Part shown: positions 23,245 through 36,315 of the stretch, in pieces
Layout: the number at the start of each line of letters is the position of its first letter
Numbering within the stretch: position 1 is the stretch's first letter
Origin: Branchiostoma floridae
Taxonomy: Eukaryota; Chordata; Leptocardii; Amphioxiformes; Branchiostomatidae
Direction: 5' to 3'
Assembly: GCF_000003815.2 (NCBI RefSeq)
Contig: NC_049995.1
Location: 18,553,319 to 18,617,318, forward strand
DNA: 64,000 bases
Notes under the pieces: model-generated
What the model was told of the DNA's origin: nothing
Seen by the model: the letters and a program-made list of their open reading frames with translations, nothing else
Database searches by the model: none
Position numbers and translations under genes: made by a program

Positions 23245-26200
23245 ATGGCAGGTCCGTTCCGAGAAAGCAGAGTCACAGATGCTGACAGGCGCCATTTTGA
23301 TTTTGTCCAAAGTTTGCTCCGTATTTCTAAAGAACTCACAGAAGAGGAAACTGCAGTCATGAAGTTGTCCTGCATGCACCTGATCCCTAAAGGCAGGGCG
23401 GAACAACTCAAGCGGACAGTGGATGTTTTCCACAAGCTGATGGAACTGGACAAAATTGACCAGGAGAACCTGGAGTTTATAGAAGAGATCTTGGAAAGAA
23501 TCGGACGACAGGACCTGATTCGGGACGTTCTGCGGTCGTTCCAGCCGCCTGACCGAGAGATTCCGGAAAATCCCGAGCTGCAGCCGGAAAACCCCGAGCT
23601 GCAGCCGGAAAACCCCGAGCACCAACCGGGAGCAAGTCTGTTAAGGACGACAGCAGAAGGTGAGTCACACATAAAGCCTCACATAACACTGTCTGTACAA
23701 CCTGCCATACATCTCGTCCTGAAGTACTTTTTCAACACTATTTACGCTTGGGGAGGGATTAAACTCCCGACGTCAACTTTGAGACTAGGAAACTTTTCTT
23801 AAACTTTTGTTGGCAACAATTTTAGGATAATAGACTTTTTTTAATTTTCGTGTTGCCGTGGCAACGGGATTCTAACAACCATATGTTAGAAGAATCACTA
23901 ATTCTGGTTAAAGCCACGAGGTTTCTAAGTTTTCTTGCGTATATAGTTTAATATAACATTCATAAAATCAAGTATTCGTAATTTATACTAATGTGATAAC
24001 GTAATCTGTTTCAATCCCAAACAGTGAAAAATAACACAAGGTTTTAGTCAAGTTGTCACTCGACTGTCATTACTACTTTGTACAAAAAGCGTTTTTAGTC
24101 TTCTTTATGGTATTTGGTATATGTGGAATAAATGTATTTACAGAATCTAAGGTTGCAGATCTAAGATTCAGGATTTCAAAGGAGAGCCAAAATACCTATG
24201 ACTTATTTCTACACCATTGCGGTTGCATTTGACAACCCAGGTCTATAATAAGGCTATTAGACACCATTTCTTTTGTTACAGTTTTGTTTAATACAGTACT
24301 AAGAGAAATCCTTATTTACACAGTTTTAGGTAATGAATTAACATACATGACGTCATGTAGTGCAACAATACATGGATTACATAACCGGGCGATTTTATAT
24401 TGTGTTGTACAATAAGCTGCACTTTAGCCCTTGTCTAAATTTTTTTTAGTGCGTCGTGAGATAAACCGAATCATCTCACCTCCTTACGGAGGACTTCGGT
24501 CCTTTTGTATTCGTGTTTGTTTCAGGTGACGTGCAGGGATATTTTGACGATGTCATCGAAGAAGTCAGCTACAAGTGGGACGACCTGGCCTGGAAGCTGG
24601 GATTTCAGGATAACGAAATCAAAGTAATCCGAGACTTGGAGCGAGACCATGACCACAGGTGCAGGGAAATGCTGACCAGGTGGAGAAACAGGGAGGGAAA
24701 GGGAGCTACTCCACAGGTGCTGAAACAAGCCCTAAAGAACATTGGTGAAACTCGGACAGCAGAGAGCCTGGAAGGTTTGTATCATCGTTTTGGAAGATAT
24801 GTTAAAATTTACCATCACGATCTACCCTTTATATAACAGTTCTGTAGAAAATTATAAGGGTCACGAGTTTTCTTCTCCATCCAACTAGAAACTATTAGAA
24901 ATATTATTGAATAGTTTGTAAAATAGCACAAACATCTTAATAATTATATTGAATTTGCAGGAACTACAACCTCCAACACCTACGTGGTCGTGCACGGCAC
25001 AGTGCGCATGATCCAGGAAACTCTAGATCATCTTAAAAACTGCCTGGCAACCTTAATTGGCACGAGAAGGTCACAGGTCAAGTTCAGAGGTTACAAGAAG
25101 CACAAGAGCATCCTGGTGCTCTTCTCCATACCGCGGGAGAACACGGCGGTGCTGAGGCACATGGCGGATCACTCCGACCCGAGACTTGTCTACATGGGCG
25201 TCAAGTCACTGCAGATCGACGCTGAAGTTCCCATCAAAGTCCAACAGGGGGCGCCATTGTACGGTGAGCTCAATTAGTGTTTCACTTCACATAATTGTCA
25301 AATTTAGATCGCTACAAGAATAAGGACATTACTAACTTTATGAAAGTTATTATCTACTATTATTTTCTTTCGACGCTTTACCAAACCTCTGGCTATTGAA
25401 TTCAGGGAAACAGAATGTTCCATTCCAGCACTTTCGGCCCAAAACCACATGACTAAAAGAAGCACGTTTCTGGAGGAACTTAAACTGTATTTGGACAAGA
25501 ATGTCTTGTGGGTGATGTCATATCAAATACAATCTGTAAATTTCATGATGTCATTTTTCTTTCACAAATGTGTTCCAGATTTCAAGAGACAACTGCCTGT
25601 TGATGACATTGAGGTGGGATGCAGTACCCGGACCAAACACCAGAGGGCGCCCCAGGGCTGGACCCGCCTGTCTGCCCTGAACCTGTTCTCGGACGCCCTG
25701 CCGCTCCATCTGCAGGCAGCGGCGAGTCTGGAGTACCAGGGCTTCTCCTACAGCCTGGTCCGGGCTCTGGTGCAGAAGGACCGGCTCAGAGAACACCAGA
25801 TGAGACAGGCCATCCAGAACCTCAGGAACGCCGAGGTGGATTCCAACACGCTCCGTCAGAAGGCAGAGGTGGATTCCAACACGATCATGACTTTGCGCTC
25901 CAAGCTCAACATCACAGAGAACAGGCTGAAAGAGGCTCTTGAGACGATCGCAGTTCTTGAAGAAAAGCTGAAGCAGGCCCAAGAATACGCAGAGAAAGCC
26001 GCTAAGCAGGTTGCATCCCACGTGACGGAATACAGGGGAGAGAAGCCGCCTGGAGGCTGGTTTGCTCATCAGGCGGAGAAGGCAGATGTAGCTACACAGA
26101 CACACATAGAGGGTTCTGTTGATATCACAAGGAGACCTGGAGAAAGGGTTGAAAAGCATAGAGAAGACCCAACTGCAAAGGAAGAAGGCAGGAAAACTCC

Positions 26201-27125
26201 AAGGAAAGACTCTGGCAGTGGGAGGCATGGAAAAGATGCTGTTTTCGGTTCAGAAGCATTCAAATCAGAGCGACACACAGAGTTGATAGAAGGAGCGGCA
26301 CCTGGCCCTACTGGTGTGGTCACTTTTGGCGGGAAAGGATCAGAACCTGGAAAGTTTAATTACCCACGTGGCGTTGTGGTGTCGCCTAGCAACGAGATAT
26401 TCGTAGCTGATACAGACAACAGGCGAGTCCAAGTCCACAGCACGGAAGGGGTTTACCTGCGCCACTTCCCAACAGTTGTACCGAGTAAAGGGGGTTATTA
26501 CATGGGGCCACATGATGTTTGCATGGACGGCAGCGGCACGCTTTGGGTAGTGGGGCAGGGTGAGACAGCTCATTATGTTGTACAGTACAGCACGGACGGG
26601 ACCGCCATGGCGGGGTTTGACCTGGAGAAGATCGGTTATTCCCGCCGTATTGCAGTGGGCATGCGCACTAACCACATCCTGGTTACTGATCCAGACAATG
26701 CTGCAGTTCATGTTTTCCGTCCGGACGGCTCCCTGGTGCGGACAGTCCGGCATCCACGGGGTGGGGAGATGACTCGCCCAACGTACGCTACAGTTGACGG
26801 GGAGGGGAACATTCTTGTGTCGGACTGGGACACTCACTGTGTCTACGTGTATGACGAGTTCGGGAAGTTCCTGTTCCAGTTTGGAGTCGAGGGAAGTGGT
26901 GAAGGTCAGCTGAGTGCTCCCTGTGGCATCTGTACAGACAGCTCGGGGCACATCCTCGTGGCGGACTATGGGAACAAGAGTGTTCAGATCTTCACACGTC
27001 ACGGCGAGTTTGTCCGTACCGTCCGTACTGGGTTTCGGCCGGAAGGCCTGGCTGTGGGGCCGGAAGGGCAGCTGGTTGTAAACAGTTATTTGAACGACAT
27101 TGTGACTGTTTATCCCAGCTATTAG
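23245..27125 (+). CDS. Gene D: DED - Death domain - conserved domain - coiled coil - NHL protein
   Basis: Exons 23245-23659, 24526-24774, 24961-25263 and 25579-27125 splice in phase 1 into an open 837-aa frame. The DED has RQDL and a short linker of about three PENPELQ-type units. The Death domain exon is nearly identical to those of B and H. The last exon has the minimum repeat set: one AEVDSNTLRQK plus the terminal unit and one YRGEKPPGGW unit. The NHL propeller has all six blades, ending VTVYPSY as in B. Intron 1 holds a Penelope-like insertion. The end of the NHL exon and the start of the 3' flank are almost identical to B, so recent exchange or shared descent is likely. Signalling role inferred as for B. 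Confidence 0.88.
23660..24525 (+). other. Gene D intron between DED and Death domain exons
   Basis: About 870 nt, paralogous to the B and H introns with many small differences (TTGCCGTGGCAAC replaces their perfect X-box palindrome). No coding content. Confidence 0.55.
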
Positions 27126-27759
27126 TCAAGCAGCACTTTGGAGAAGGCTTTTATTTTGTTTCAACACAAATGAATGAACTTACCATTTTCTCAAACAAGT
27201 CGTTTTGCCCACTTTATGAACGGCAGCAGACGAAGATACTGACGAAACGATTATTAATTGATTAAGGCTTTGTAAATAGCTTGAAAAACTAAAACTCGAG
27301 CTGTCAAGGGTCTTACATGGCCATGGATTCCTGTAACTTTAAGAAAAAGGATTGAGGAAAATGGCGGCTTTCTCACAGACTGTGATGACTTCACGACTTG
27401 TAACTGATAACGAGTATCCAAACAGCAGTTTACCGATGATGGGACATGATAAATGATATATTTTACCTGTTATATATCAACCATGTATTATCAGTTAAAC
27501 ATATATACACTGGAGTTTATTTGCAAGTTAATGCCTAAGGGCTAATTGCAAGTACATTGTTAACATTGGAGATATACAAGTAATAATGAATAGCTATAAA
27601 CAATATTCTACTCTAATACTAGCTATAGTGTTGGCTAAATGTACTAAATGCAGACCATGTCTACGGATTGCACATTAACAAGTCTGTGGTATTAGACGTT
27701 GAGTCTTTATGAGTTGAATTGAATTGGATTATGTGAGATGCCATAATCAGTTTAGCACC

Positions 27760-27765
27760 AATAAA
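27760..27765 (+). terminator. Gene D poly(A) signal and 3'UTR (27126-about 27800)
   Basis: AATAAA in CACCAATAAAGGTTATTC, followed by GCTCTTTGTGGCG. The 3'UTR is shorter than in other copies because an internal segment after 27225 is missing; about 150 nt near 27500-27650 match no other copy. Confidence 0.5.
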
Positions 27766-27799
27766 GGTTATTCTTTCTTTGCATATAATGATTATGGCT

Positions 27800-28528
27800 C
27801 TTTGTGGCGTGACGCCCTGCAAAATAACCAGACCCGAAGAATAACATTCTATAGACGTAAAATGTCCCACAAGGGCGTCCAGTGGTAGATGATGCATCAT
27901 ACATTCTGCACAATACACAATGTTATTCTGAAGTATGCCAACAGCGACTGGGTTTGCAATGACGACCAATCAGGTTCTAAAACGAATTAACTATCCTGTC
28001 TGTATAGGAATATAGCGGCATTATTGTAACATTGCAGAACATCCTTAGAACGATATAGCAAAATTTAACTAACAAATTGTCTGAAGTTTGGCCCTATTAT
28101 GATAATAGTACCACCATTTCATCAACAAGTAGATAGTGGAAGGAAAGGTGTCAGCACTATGTCACCGTCCAGTATATTTTGTCCGAAAACATGGATAAAA
28201 TTGAGAAAATCATGATCATTCCCGACCCACTGATCTATGTCAATATGGCAGATGTAGTCACGCACCTAGCGGAAAATACCGGTAATACAAGGATAAGCTG
28301 CTCAGTACAACCCAACTTACCGGTTTTACTAGTCACATGTGTACGGCATCGCCCATTCAGCATTTAAGGTCAATCTTTACCCTTACCAAACCCGACTTTG
28401 CCGCCCACCTGCCATGTTTACTGGTATATAAGTCCCCAGACAGGAGACATCTGAGGAAGTCTGTCTTGTAGAGTCAGACTGACACCGGTTACGTCTCAAG
28501 GAGCCCGTCTCACCGTCACTTCACACAG
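27800..28528 (+). other. Gene E upstream region with probable promoter and 5'UTR exon ending at 28528
   Basis: Partly deleted relative to other copies but keeps the terminal block. GGTATATAAG (28423-28432) is the best TATA box in the array, about 100 nt before the donor CACACAG|GTGAGT (28528/28529). A start near 28455 would give a 5'UTR exon of about 75 nt. Confidence 0.45.
28425..28432 (+). promoter_or_regulatory. TATA box candidate, gene E
   Basis: TATATAAG at the place where C, D and F have TATATCAG, TATATTAG and TATATACA. Conserved position relative to the 5'UTR donor supports a core promoter. Confidence 0.4.
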
Positions 28529-29498
28529 GTGAGTTTTGCACCTGAGAGGTGTTCTAGTCTGAATGGCGGCCATTTTAGGTCAACGACATGAAACGGTTTT
28601 TGGTATCATGAGATTTCGATTGTTCTTGTCGTGATCTGGAAGGAGTAACACTTTATGATTAAGAAAATAAGACAATCAATAGTTTCAAAAAGTTCGCGTC
28701 ACCTTATTTGGAGGTTATATCAGCATGCTTTGCTGGTACATGGTAAACGTGACGAAATGGATTAGTGACGTCAGCGTAACATAGGGACCTGCATGTAAAC
28801 ATGGTGGTTCCAAGGTACATGGGTGGAGCGTTTCTAAACTGCAATTTTCACCAACACGTTTATTACCTTTGCCAAGAAGGTTATATTTTGGGCAGCGTTT
28901 GTGTGTGTGTTTACTTATTTGTGTGTAAAAGGCCAGCATAAACAGAGAACGCGCGAATGACTTGCCTTGATATATGGTATGTGAGTAGGTCTTAATGAGA
29001 CCTGGAAACGATTAGATTTTGGGGCTCCCTAGCGACATGTTAAGGTACTGCAGCGGAACGTCTTGGTTTGATATCTCGAGTTATGGACATGCTGGTGTCA
29101 TAACTTTTCAGTGGTAGATAGCTATTGGAACGGAGAGTAAGTGGTGTATGTTTGAGGCTCCTAGCGTCTTGTTTTAGAACTGCAGGGGTCGACGTAAGTT
29201 TAGCGTCAGACTATGAAAGAGAAAGTGTACGCGCCCGACTGTGATCCTGAGTTTTTGTGTAGACAATGGCTGACAACTTTCCAGACGTATTTTTACGGCC
29301 CGTCACTTTTAATACCCACAGTACATCACACTGGGAATGCTCCTTCCAAAAGCAAAGTACATTATTTCCTTACATTTTGCCTTGCGTAAATCGTTATCAA
29401 GTCACACAGGTAGCATCATCTAGCAATCTTACGTACTTAAACGTAAAATGTGTGCAAAATTGGATGAATTCAGTGAATTTTTGCTATCTGTTTTCAGG
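28529..29498 (+). other. Gene E intron 1
   Basis: Short intron 1 lacking the GC-box/CRE block seen in its neighbours, but with another TGACGTCA at 28766-28773 in a block shared with G and I upstream sequence. Ends TTTTCAG|G-ATG at 29499. The open frame at 29266-29613 overlaps the start and is not conserved. Confidence 0.5.
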
Positions 29499-32415
29499 AT
29501 GGCAGGCCCGGTCAGAGAAAGAGTCACAGCTGCCGACAGGCGCCATTTTGATTTTGTGCAAACCTTGCTTCGTATTTCCGATGAACTTACAGAAGAGGAA
29601 ACAAAAAACGTGAAGTTGTTCTGCCGACACCTGATCCCCAGAGGCCATGCGGAACAACTCGATCGAGCGGTGGACGTTTTCAACAAGCTAATAGACCTGG
29701 ACAAAATCGACCAAGAAAATCTCGATTTTGTCAAAGAGATCTTGGAAAGAATCGGGCGGCGGGACCTGATTCAAAATGTTCTGCGGCGGTTCCAGCCGCC
29801 TGACCGAGAGATTCCGGAGAATCCCGAACTCCAGCCGCCTGACCGAGAGATTCCGGAGAATGTCGAACTGCAGCCGGAAAACCACGAACTGCAACCGGGA
29901 ACAAGTCAACAGGGAGCAGATGTAGAAGGTGAGTAACATCTAACATACAAGAAAATTATGGATGAACCTCAAACAAAAATCCATTATCTGCCCGGCAATC
30001 TTGTCTCGTCATAGAAAGACATTTCTATGAAATTTGCTCTCAATCCAACTACTGATAGAAATTATAAATAGCAATACTGCGGACTTGTTGTCAATTAACA
30101 TTAACACTTTCACTGATACTTAACATTCCAGGAAATGCAACCTCTAACACCTACGTAGTCGTGAACGGCCAGGTGCGCATGATCCAGGAAACTCTAGATC
30201 GCCTTAGAAACCACATAGCAACGTTATCTGGCACCAGAAGGTCACAGGTCAAGTTCAGAGGTTACAAGAAGCACAAGAGCATCCTGGTGCACTTCTCCAT
30301 ACCGCGGGAGAACACGGCGGTGCTGAGGCACATGGCGGATCACTCCGACCCGAGACTTGTCTACATGGGCGTCAAGTCACTGCAGATTGACGCTGAAGTT
30401 CCCATCAAAGTTCAACAGGGGGCGCCGTTGTACAGTAAGTTGACTTCTTTTTCTCTTCATATGCACTCAGTTGTGAATTTCAGAGTCAATTTCATATTAA
30501 TGTCTCTTTTATTGATATATGTCTTCATATGTACTTTCCTGTTGCAGAAAAGCTTTATCAAAGACTATAGATATTGAAGAATATAAAATGTCTCCCTGTG
30601 AAAAAGCATCAGTCGACTCCGTTCCAGCACTTTCGGGCAGTCTACCACGTGACTCTAATTGCTAGATGACGACCTCAACTACACTTTAATAAGCAAGTCT
30701 TGTTCGGGATCTCATATTATTCCATACGTTTCATGATGTAATGTATATTTTATTCATGTGTTCCAGATGTCAAGAGGCAACTGGCTGTCGATGACATCGA
30801 GGTGGGATGCAGTACCCGGACCAAACACCAGAGGGCGCCCCAGAGCTGGACCCGCCTGTCTGCCCTGAACCTGTTTTCGGACGCCCTGCCGCTCCATCTG
30901 CAGGCAGCCGCGAGTCTGGAGTACCAGGGCTTCTCCTACAGCCTGGTCCGGGCTCTGGTGCAGAAGGACCGGCTCAGAGAACACCAGATGAGGCAGGCCA
31001 TCCAGAACCTCAGGAACGCAGAGGTGGATTCCAACACCCTCCGTCAGAACGCAGAGGTGGATTCCAACACGCTCCGTCAGAAGGCAGAGGTGGATTCCAA
31101 CACGCTCCGTCAGAAGGCAGAGGCGGATTCCAACACGATCATGACTTTGCGCTCCAAGCTTAACATCGCAGAAAACAGGCTGAGGGAGGCTCTTGAGACG
31201 ATCACAGTTCTTGAAGAAAAGCTGCAGCAGGCTCAAGAATTCGCAGAGAAAGCCGCCAAGCAGGTGACATCCCACGTGACGGAGTACAGGGGAGAGAAGC
31301 CGCCTGGAGGCTGGCCACAGGAGTACAGGGGAGAGAAGCCGCCTGGTGGCTGGTCGGCACAAGTCGAGAAGGCAGATGCAGCTACACAGAAACACCTAGC
31401 GGGTGCTGCTGGTACTACACGGGGACGTGGAGATGTTGGTGACAAGCTTGGAGAAGATCCAACTGTAAAGGAAGAAGACAAGAAATCTGCAGGGCAAGAC
31501 TCTGGCAGTGGGTGGCATGAGAAAGAGGCTGGAGCAGCCGAGCAAGAGCGACACCTTGCGGGGACAGAAGGGGCGACATCTGGCTCTACTGGGGACAGGA
31601 AGCAGCGTGTGATTACTTTTGGCGGGAAAGGATCAAAACGGGGAAAGTTTTATTACCCGCGAGGGGTTGTGGTGTCGCCTGGCAACGTGATATTTGTGAC
31701 TGATCGTTATAACAGGCGAGTCCAAGTCCACAGCACGGATGGGGTTTACCTGCGCCACTTCTCAACAGTTGTACCGGGTACAGGGGATAAGGACATGTCG
31801 CCGCATGATGTCTGTATGGACGGTAACGGCACGCTGTGGGTAGTGGGGCGAGGATGGTCAGCCGATCATGTTGTACAGTACAGCACGGACGGGACCGTCA
31901 TGGCGCGGTTTGACCAGAAGAAGATCAGTTATTTCCGCGGCATTGCAGTGAACATGCGCACTAACCACATCCTGGTGACTGATGCAGACCAAGGTGCAGT
32001 TCATGTGTTCCGTCCGGACGGCTCCCTGGTGCGGACAGTCCAGCATCCTGAGGGTAAGATGATACACCAACGGTACGTCACTGTGAACGGGGAAGGGAAC
32101 ATTCTTGTGACGGATTGGGGCACTCACTGTGCCTACGTCTATGACGAGTCCGGGAAGTTCCTGTTCCAGTTCGGAGGTTTGGGAAGTGGTGAAGGCCAGC
32201 TGAGTGGTCCCTACGGCATCTGTACAGACAGCTCGGGTCACATCCTCGTGGCGGACTCCGGGAACGGGAGGATTCAGATCTTCACACGTCACGGCGAGTT
32301 TGTCCGGACCGTCCGTACTGGGTTTCAGCCGGAATGCCTGGCTGTGGGACCGGAAGCGCAGCTGGTTGTGACCTATAATTGGAACCATACTGTGACTGTA
32401 TATCCCAACTATTAG
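29499..32415 (+). CDS. Gene E: DED - conserved domain - coiled coil - NHL protein
   Basis: Exons 29499-29928, 30132-30434 and 30767-32415, with phase-1 joins and 793 aa open. No Death domain exon is seen; the first coding intron is only 203 nt. The DED reads RRDL at the conserved RxDL motif. The linker duplicates PPDREIPEN, unlike the PENPELQ expansion in B and H. The second donor is A|GTAAGT instead of the usual G|GTGAGT, which changes the junction codon from Asp to Asn. The coiled coil has three AEVDSNTLRQK-type units plus the terminal one, then two YRGEKPPGGW units and an intact six-blade NHL ending VTVYPNY. Function inferred from domains only. Confidence 0.87.
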
Positions 32416-33974
32416 TCATGCTGCACTTTGGAGAAGGCTTTTATATTGTTTCAACACAAATGAATGAACTTTCCATTTTCTCAAACCAGTCCTTTTGCCC
32501 ACTTTGTGAACGGCTGGATGGGGAGGGGGACGCTACAGGCTTCCAACAGCCTTTGACCTTTTGTTCATATCAGACAGACGGAAGGTCACGTGTTTTGAAC
32601 ATTTAAGCCCTCAGTTATCCTGAAGCAGATCAGAGAACATGTCGAAAATTCAAATACATCTTCATAACGTTTAGAACGAATTATAACATTCCCTGGACGA
32701 GAGTTGTTTTTTCCATTCCGCCCAAATTAGATTTTTGATCAACGTCACTTGCTCATGGCTTGTCCACAATCTGACGATAAACGCTCAAAGCCGCTCAAAC
32801 CACTCACAGCTTTCTTTCCGCTTGTTCAAAAGAATTGATATATTCCATCCTTTAGGTAAATTCAATTTAAATACATTCTAGGAGAAGATAACCTTTACAT
32901 TGTACAAATATAGGTAAATACACAAAGAAATGTTAAGGACGTCTAACTAATAGTAGGAGCCATACGTTAAACTCTAAATGTTAATTTATATTCATAAGTG
33001 TACCTTGGTTTATGCATTTGTACTTAATTTTTAATGTACTTCCATGCTCATAATACATTTTGATATAATTTAATATTTTAATGCATTTTAATGTTTATTT
33101 AAGGTCCATGCAACAGTTGGTTAATCTTTAAATGATAATTGTCTGGAATCCATCTTGACATGTCGGGTTGGTTACAGATTTAGCAGGAGCAGACGAATAC
33201 ACTAACAGAAAAAGGATTGATTAACAAATGTAGCTAAATACATACGAAAATGTTAAGGACGTAGAAACAATGGTATGAGTCATACGTTAAACTCTATGTG
33301 CTGATTTACCTGTATATTTGTATCTTCAAGTTGGTTATTCACTTGCACCCTATTTTTGTATGTATGCATGCAGTAGATTTTATGGATGTCGCTGTCATTC
33401 CGATGTGTTTATGATATTGTATGATATGTACTCCGATGGGTATAATACCTAATAATGCCTTTAATGTAATTGCTCATTTAACATCCATGCAACAGTTGGT
33501 GAATCTTTAAATGATAATTGTCTGGAACCCATTTAGAGATGTCGGGTTGGTTACATATTTAGCAGGAGCGGACGAATACACTAACAGAAAAAGGATTGAT
33601 TAATGAATGCTTTGTAAATAGCTTTTCATAACCAAACCTTCAAGGGTCTTCCATGGCCATGGATTCCTTCAACGTTGAAAAGACGGACTGAAGATTAGGA
33701 AGATGGCCGCTTGGTCACAGACTGTGGTGACGTCATGACCTAGCCTATGATAACGAGTCTCCAAACAGCAGTTTACCGATGGTGGTACAGGACACGTGAC
33801 ATGTTTTACCGGTAACACCACCATGTATTATCAGCTGAACAATTAGATAAAACATATAAGTCTCTGCACAATCTCTAAAGATCACACATTAACACGTCTT
33901 CGGTACCAGCGGTTAAATTTCGAGGGATTTGAATTGAAATGGATACTTTACGATGCTGTATTCAGTTTTACACC

Positions 33975-33980
33975 AATAAA
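33975..33980 (+). terminator. Gene E poly(A) signal and duplicated 3' flank (32416-about 34020)
   Basis: AATAAA in CACCAATAAAAGCTCTGC, then GTTCTTTGTGG. The flank is longer than in other copies because a block with ATGCAACAGTTGG and GATGTCGGGTTGG is present twice (about 32880-33225 and 33230-33605). TGACGTCA at 33728-33735. Confidence 0.5.
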
Positions 33981-34019
33981 AGCTCTGCTTTCTTTGCATG
34001 AAATGATCATAGTTCTTTG

Positions 34020-34930
34020 TGGCCTTAATTATGAAACTTAGTATCAAACATGATAACCCGACAAAAAGACGCGGCCAAATGAAAAGCATTGAAAGACATA
34101 GAATATCTCACAAGGACCCCTAGCGGTACATGATGAAACTGAATGCTATTAAACTGAATGAACTGAATGTTCTATAGAAAGAAAATAACGAGATTCTGCA
34201 ATACCATCGCGGACTGGGCTTCAAATAAGGACCAAAGAGGTTCTTAAAAGAATTTATATATCAACTGACTTATCTAATTCGTGTGGGAACAAAGCGGCCT
34301 TGTCGTAACATTGTAGAACATCTTTGTGACGACAAAGTTTAAAGAACAAATTGTCTGAATGTTGGATCTTGTTATAAATATAGTGCCGCCATTTAATCTC
34401 CAAGCAGATGTTGGAAAGAAATATTTGGGCCCCTATTATATGTCGAGATGCAACTTGTACTACAGGGATTAGCTTTTCAATAGAACATAATTCACCTGTT
34501 TTACAAATCACATATATACGGTGACGCCCATTCAGTATTAATGGAAACGCTAGCTTATTGTATCCCGAACTGTTTTCGTCACTAGCGGGTCAAACCTCGC
34601 TATGCAATCGGACTCCAGCGGTCGGGACCAAAGTCCAGCGGATACAGAGTTCGCTACAAACCTGCCACGTTCACTCGTATTTCAGTCAACAGACCGGCGA
34701 CGATGGTTCCTGTAGTACCAGCAGTATCCGCTAGGTGCGGAGCTGCACCAGTCATCCCGACATTACCCAGCGGCCATGATCAAAGTCTAACAGGTACAGA
34801 GTTGGTTTCCCACCTGCAACGTTTACTGGTATATACACTAGACAGGAGACATCTGAGGACGTTTGTCTTGTAGAATTATACTGACACTGGTTACGTCTTA
34901 AGGAGACCTTCTTACCGTCACGTCACACAG
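34020..34930 (+). other. Gene F upstream region with probable 5'UTR exon ending at 34930
   Basis: Donor GTCACACAG|GTGAGT at 34930/34931, with TATATACA near 34830 in the TATA-like position. Aligns to C, D, G and I upstream sequence. No coding frame is conserved. Confidence 0.42.
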
Positions 34931-36315
34931 GTGAGTTTGTAAACCTATTTTACTACAGGTGAGAAACGTTTGACGTGGCAAATCAGCCTGGCGGCCATTT
35001 TAGGTCAACTACTTCAGACTACTTTTTTCCACCTTGAGACTTTCATTGCTCTTTTTGTAGTGAATCCTGTATAAATGGAAATACGAAAAAGTTTAAGGAA
35101 TTCGTTCATGTATATAACATGACAGAAAGTGACCAAATAAATGCCTTCTAAGTTACTTTGAATGTGTAGGCGGGTAGGATATTTTGAATTACAATTTTAT
35201 GGTATTCACAGTTGCACTTTAGATATCTTAATCATGATAATGTTAATAGGATAATGATCATGTGAGTATCTCATTGTGGCAAGGACCTATCAGTCCTATC
35301 AGTGTCCTGATCTCTGCCCCGCCCCTCGGCACGTCCGCGTGACGTGTTAATGATTGATGGACAGAACAAACTCTCAGGAGTGGTCTGAGCTGACGTCACG
35401 GTGGGAGCCAAGCACTGGGAGATGTAAACAATTACATCACGAGTACAAATTAGGCTTAGCGGGGATTCAACGGTGCTTACTCCACAGATGTTAACGTTGG
35501 TACTTAAAAAGGAGTCTTGTTAAAGGTTAATGTTTAAAGAAACTTAACCCCAGCGTCGGTGATAGTATAATAGCCACATAGATTGGTTTACTGGTTTACC
35601 GAGATACCCTTAGCTCATATATATGCCTTCTATGTTTGCAGAATTAGATGACTGGGCGAGTCAAACAGTAGTTTTACACCTGCAGTTTCAATAATCTATG
35701 TTCTATTAACATGTAAGTATGTTATTTGTGGCGAGCACCTATCAGTGTCCTGATCTCTGCCCCACCCATCGGCACGTCCGCGTGACGTGTTAATGATTGT
35801 TGGACAGAACAAACTCTCAGGGGTGGTCTGAGATGACGTCACTGGGAGGGCAAGGTACTCGGAAATTTGCAAACAACTACGGTACAAGTTCCAACTGGGC
35901 TAAGTGTGGGCTGAATGTTGCTCAGTCTCCAGAGGTTAAGGGTGGTACTTTAATGTGATTACAGTGAACAGTCCCCTTATCAGATGTCCCCAGATCAGTT
36001 GGTACAAGGTCTGAACTCCGCGTGCGCGGGGTCAAAGGTGAAGACCCCTGAGTCCCTGACTTGTCCTCAGGATTTCTTACGTAGACACATGTCTAGAGAT
36101 GTTTCCTTTAATATTGTTCGGGGTTCTTTAACTTTGAGACATTGACCACAATACATCTCACTGTGAATACACATTTTAAGATAAAGGAATTTCGAATTCT
36201 TTAACCTGCTGCCCTGCGTAAATCGTCACAAAAGTACAAGGCTTTCATCCTGTAGCATACATGGTGTCTGGAATAGGATGGGTTCAGTGACAGTGACGTT
36301 TCGTCTGTTTTCAGG
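34931..36315 (+). other. Gene F intron 1
   Basis: Holds two GC-box/CRE blocks (about 35303-35405, TGACGTCA 35391-35398; about 35742-35845, TGACGTCA 35834-35841) and a DR1-like GGGTCAAAGGTGA (36029-36041). Ends TTTTCAG|G-ATG at 36316. Confidence 0.5.
35303..35845 (+). promoter_or_regulatory. Two copies of the GC-rich/CRE block, gene F intron 1
   Basis: Same order as in B: TGATCTCTGCCCC, CGTCCGCGTGACGTGTTAAT, TGGACAGAACAAACTCTC, then TGACGTCA. The two copies are about 440 nt apart with related intervening sequence, so they arose by tandem duplication. Confidence 0.4.
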
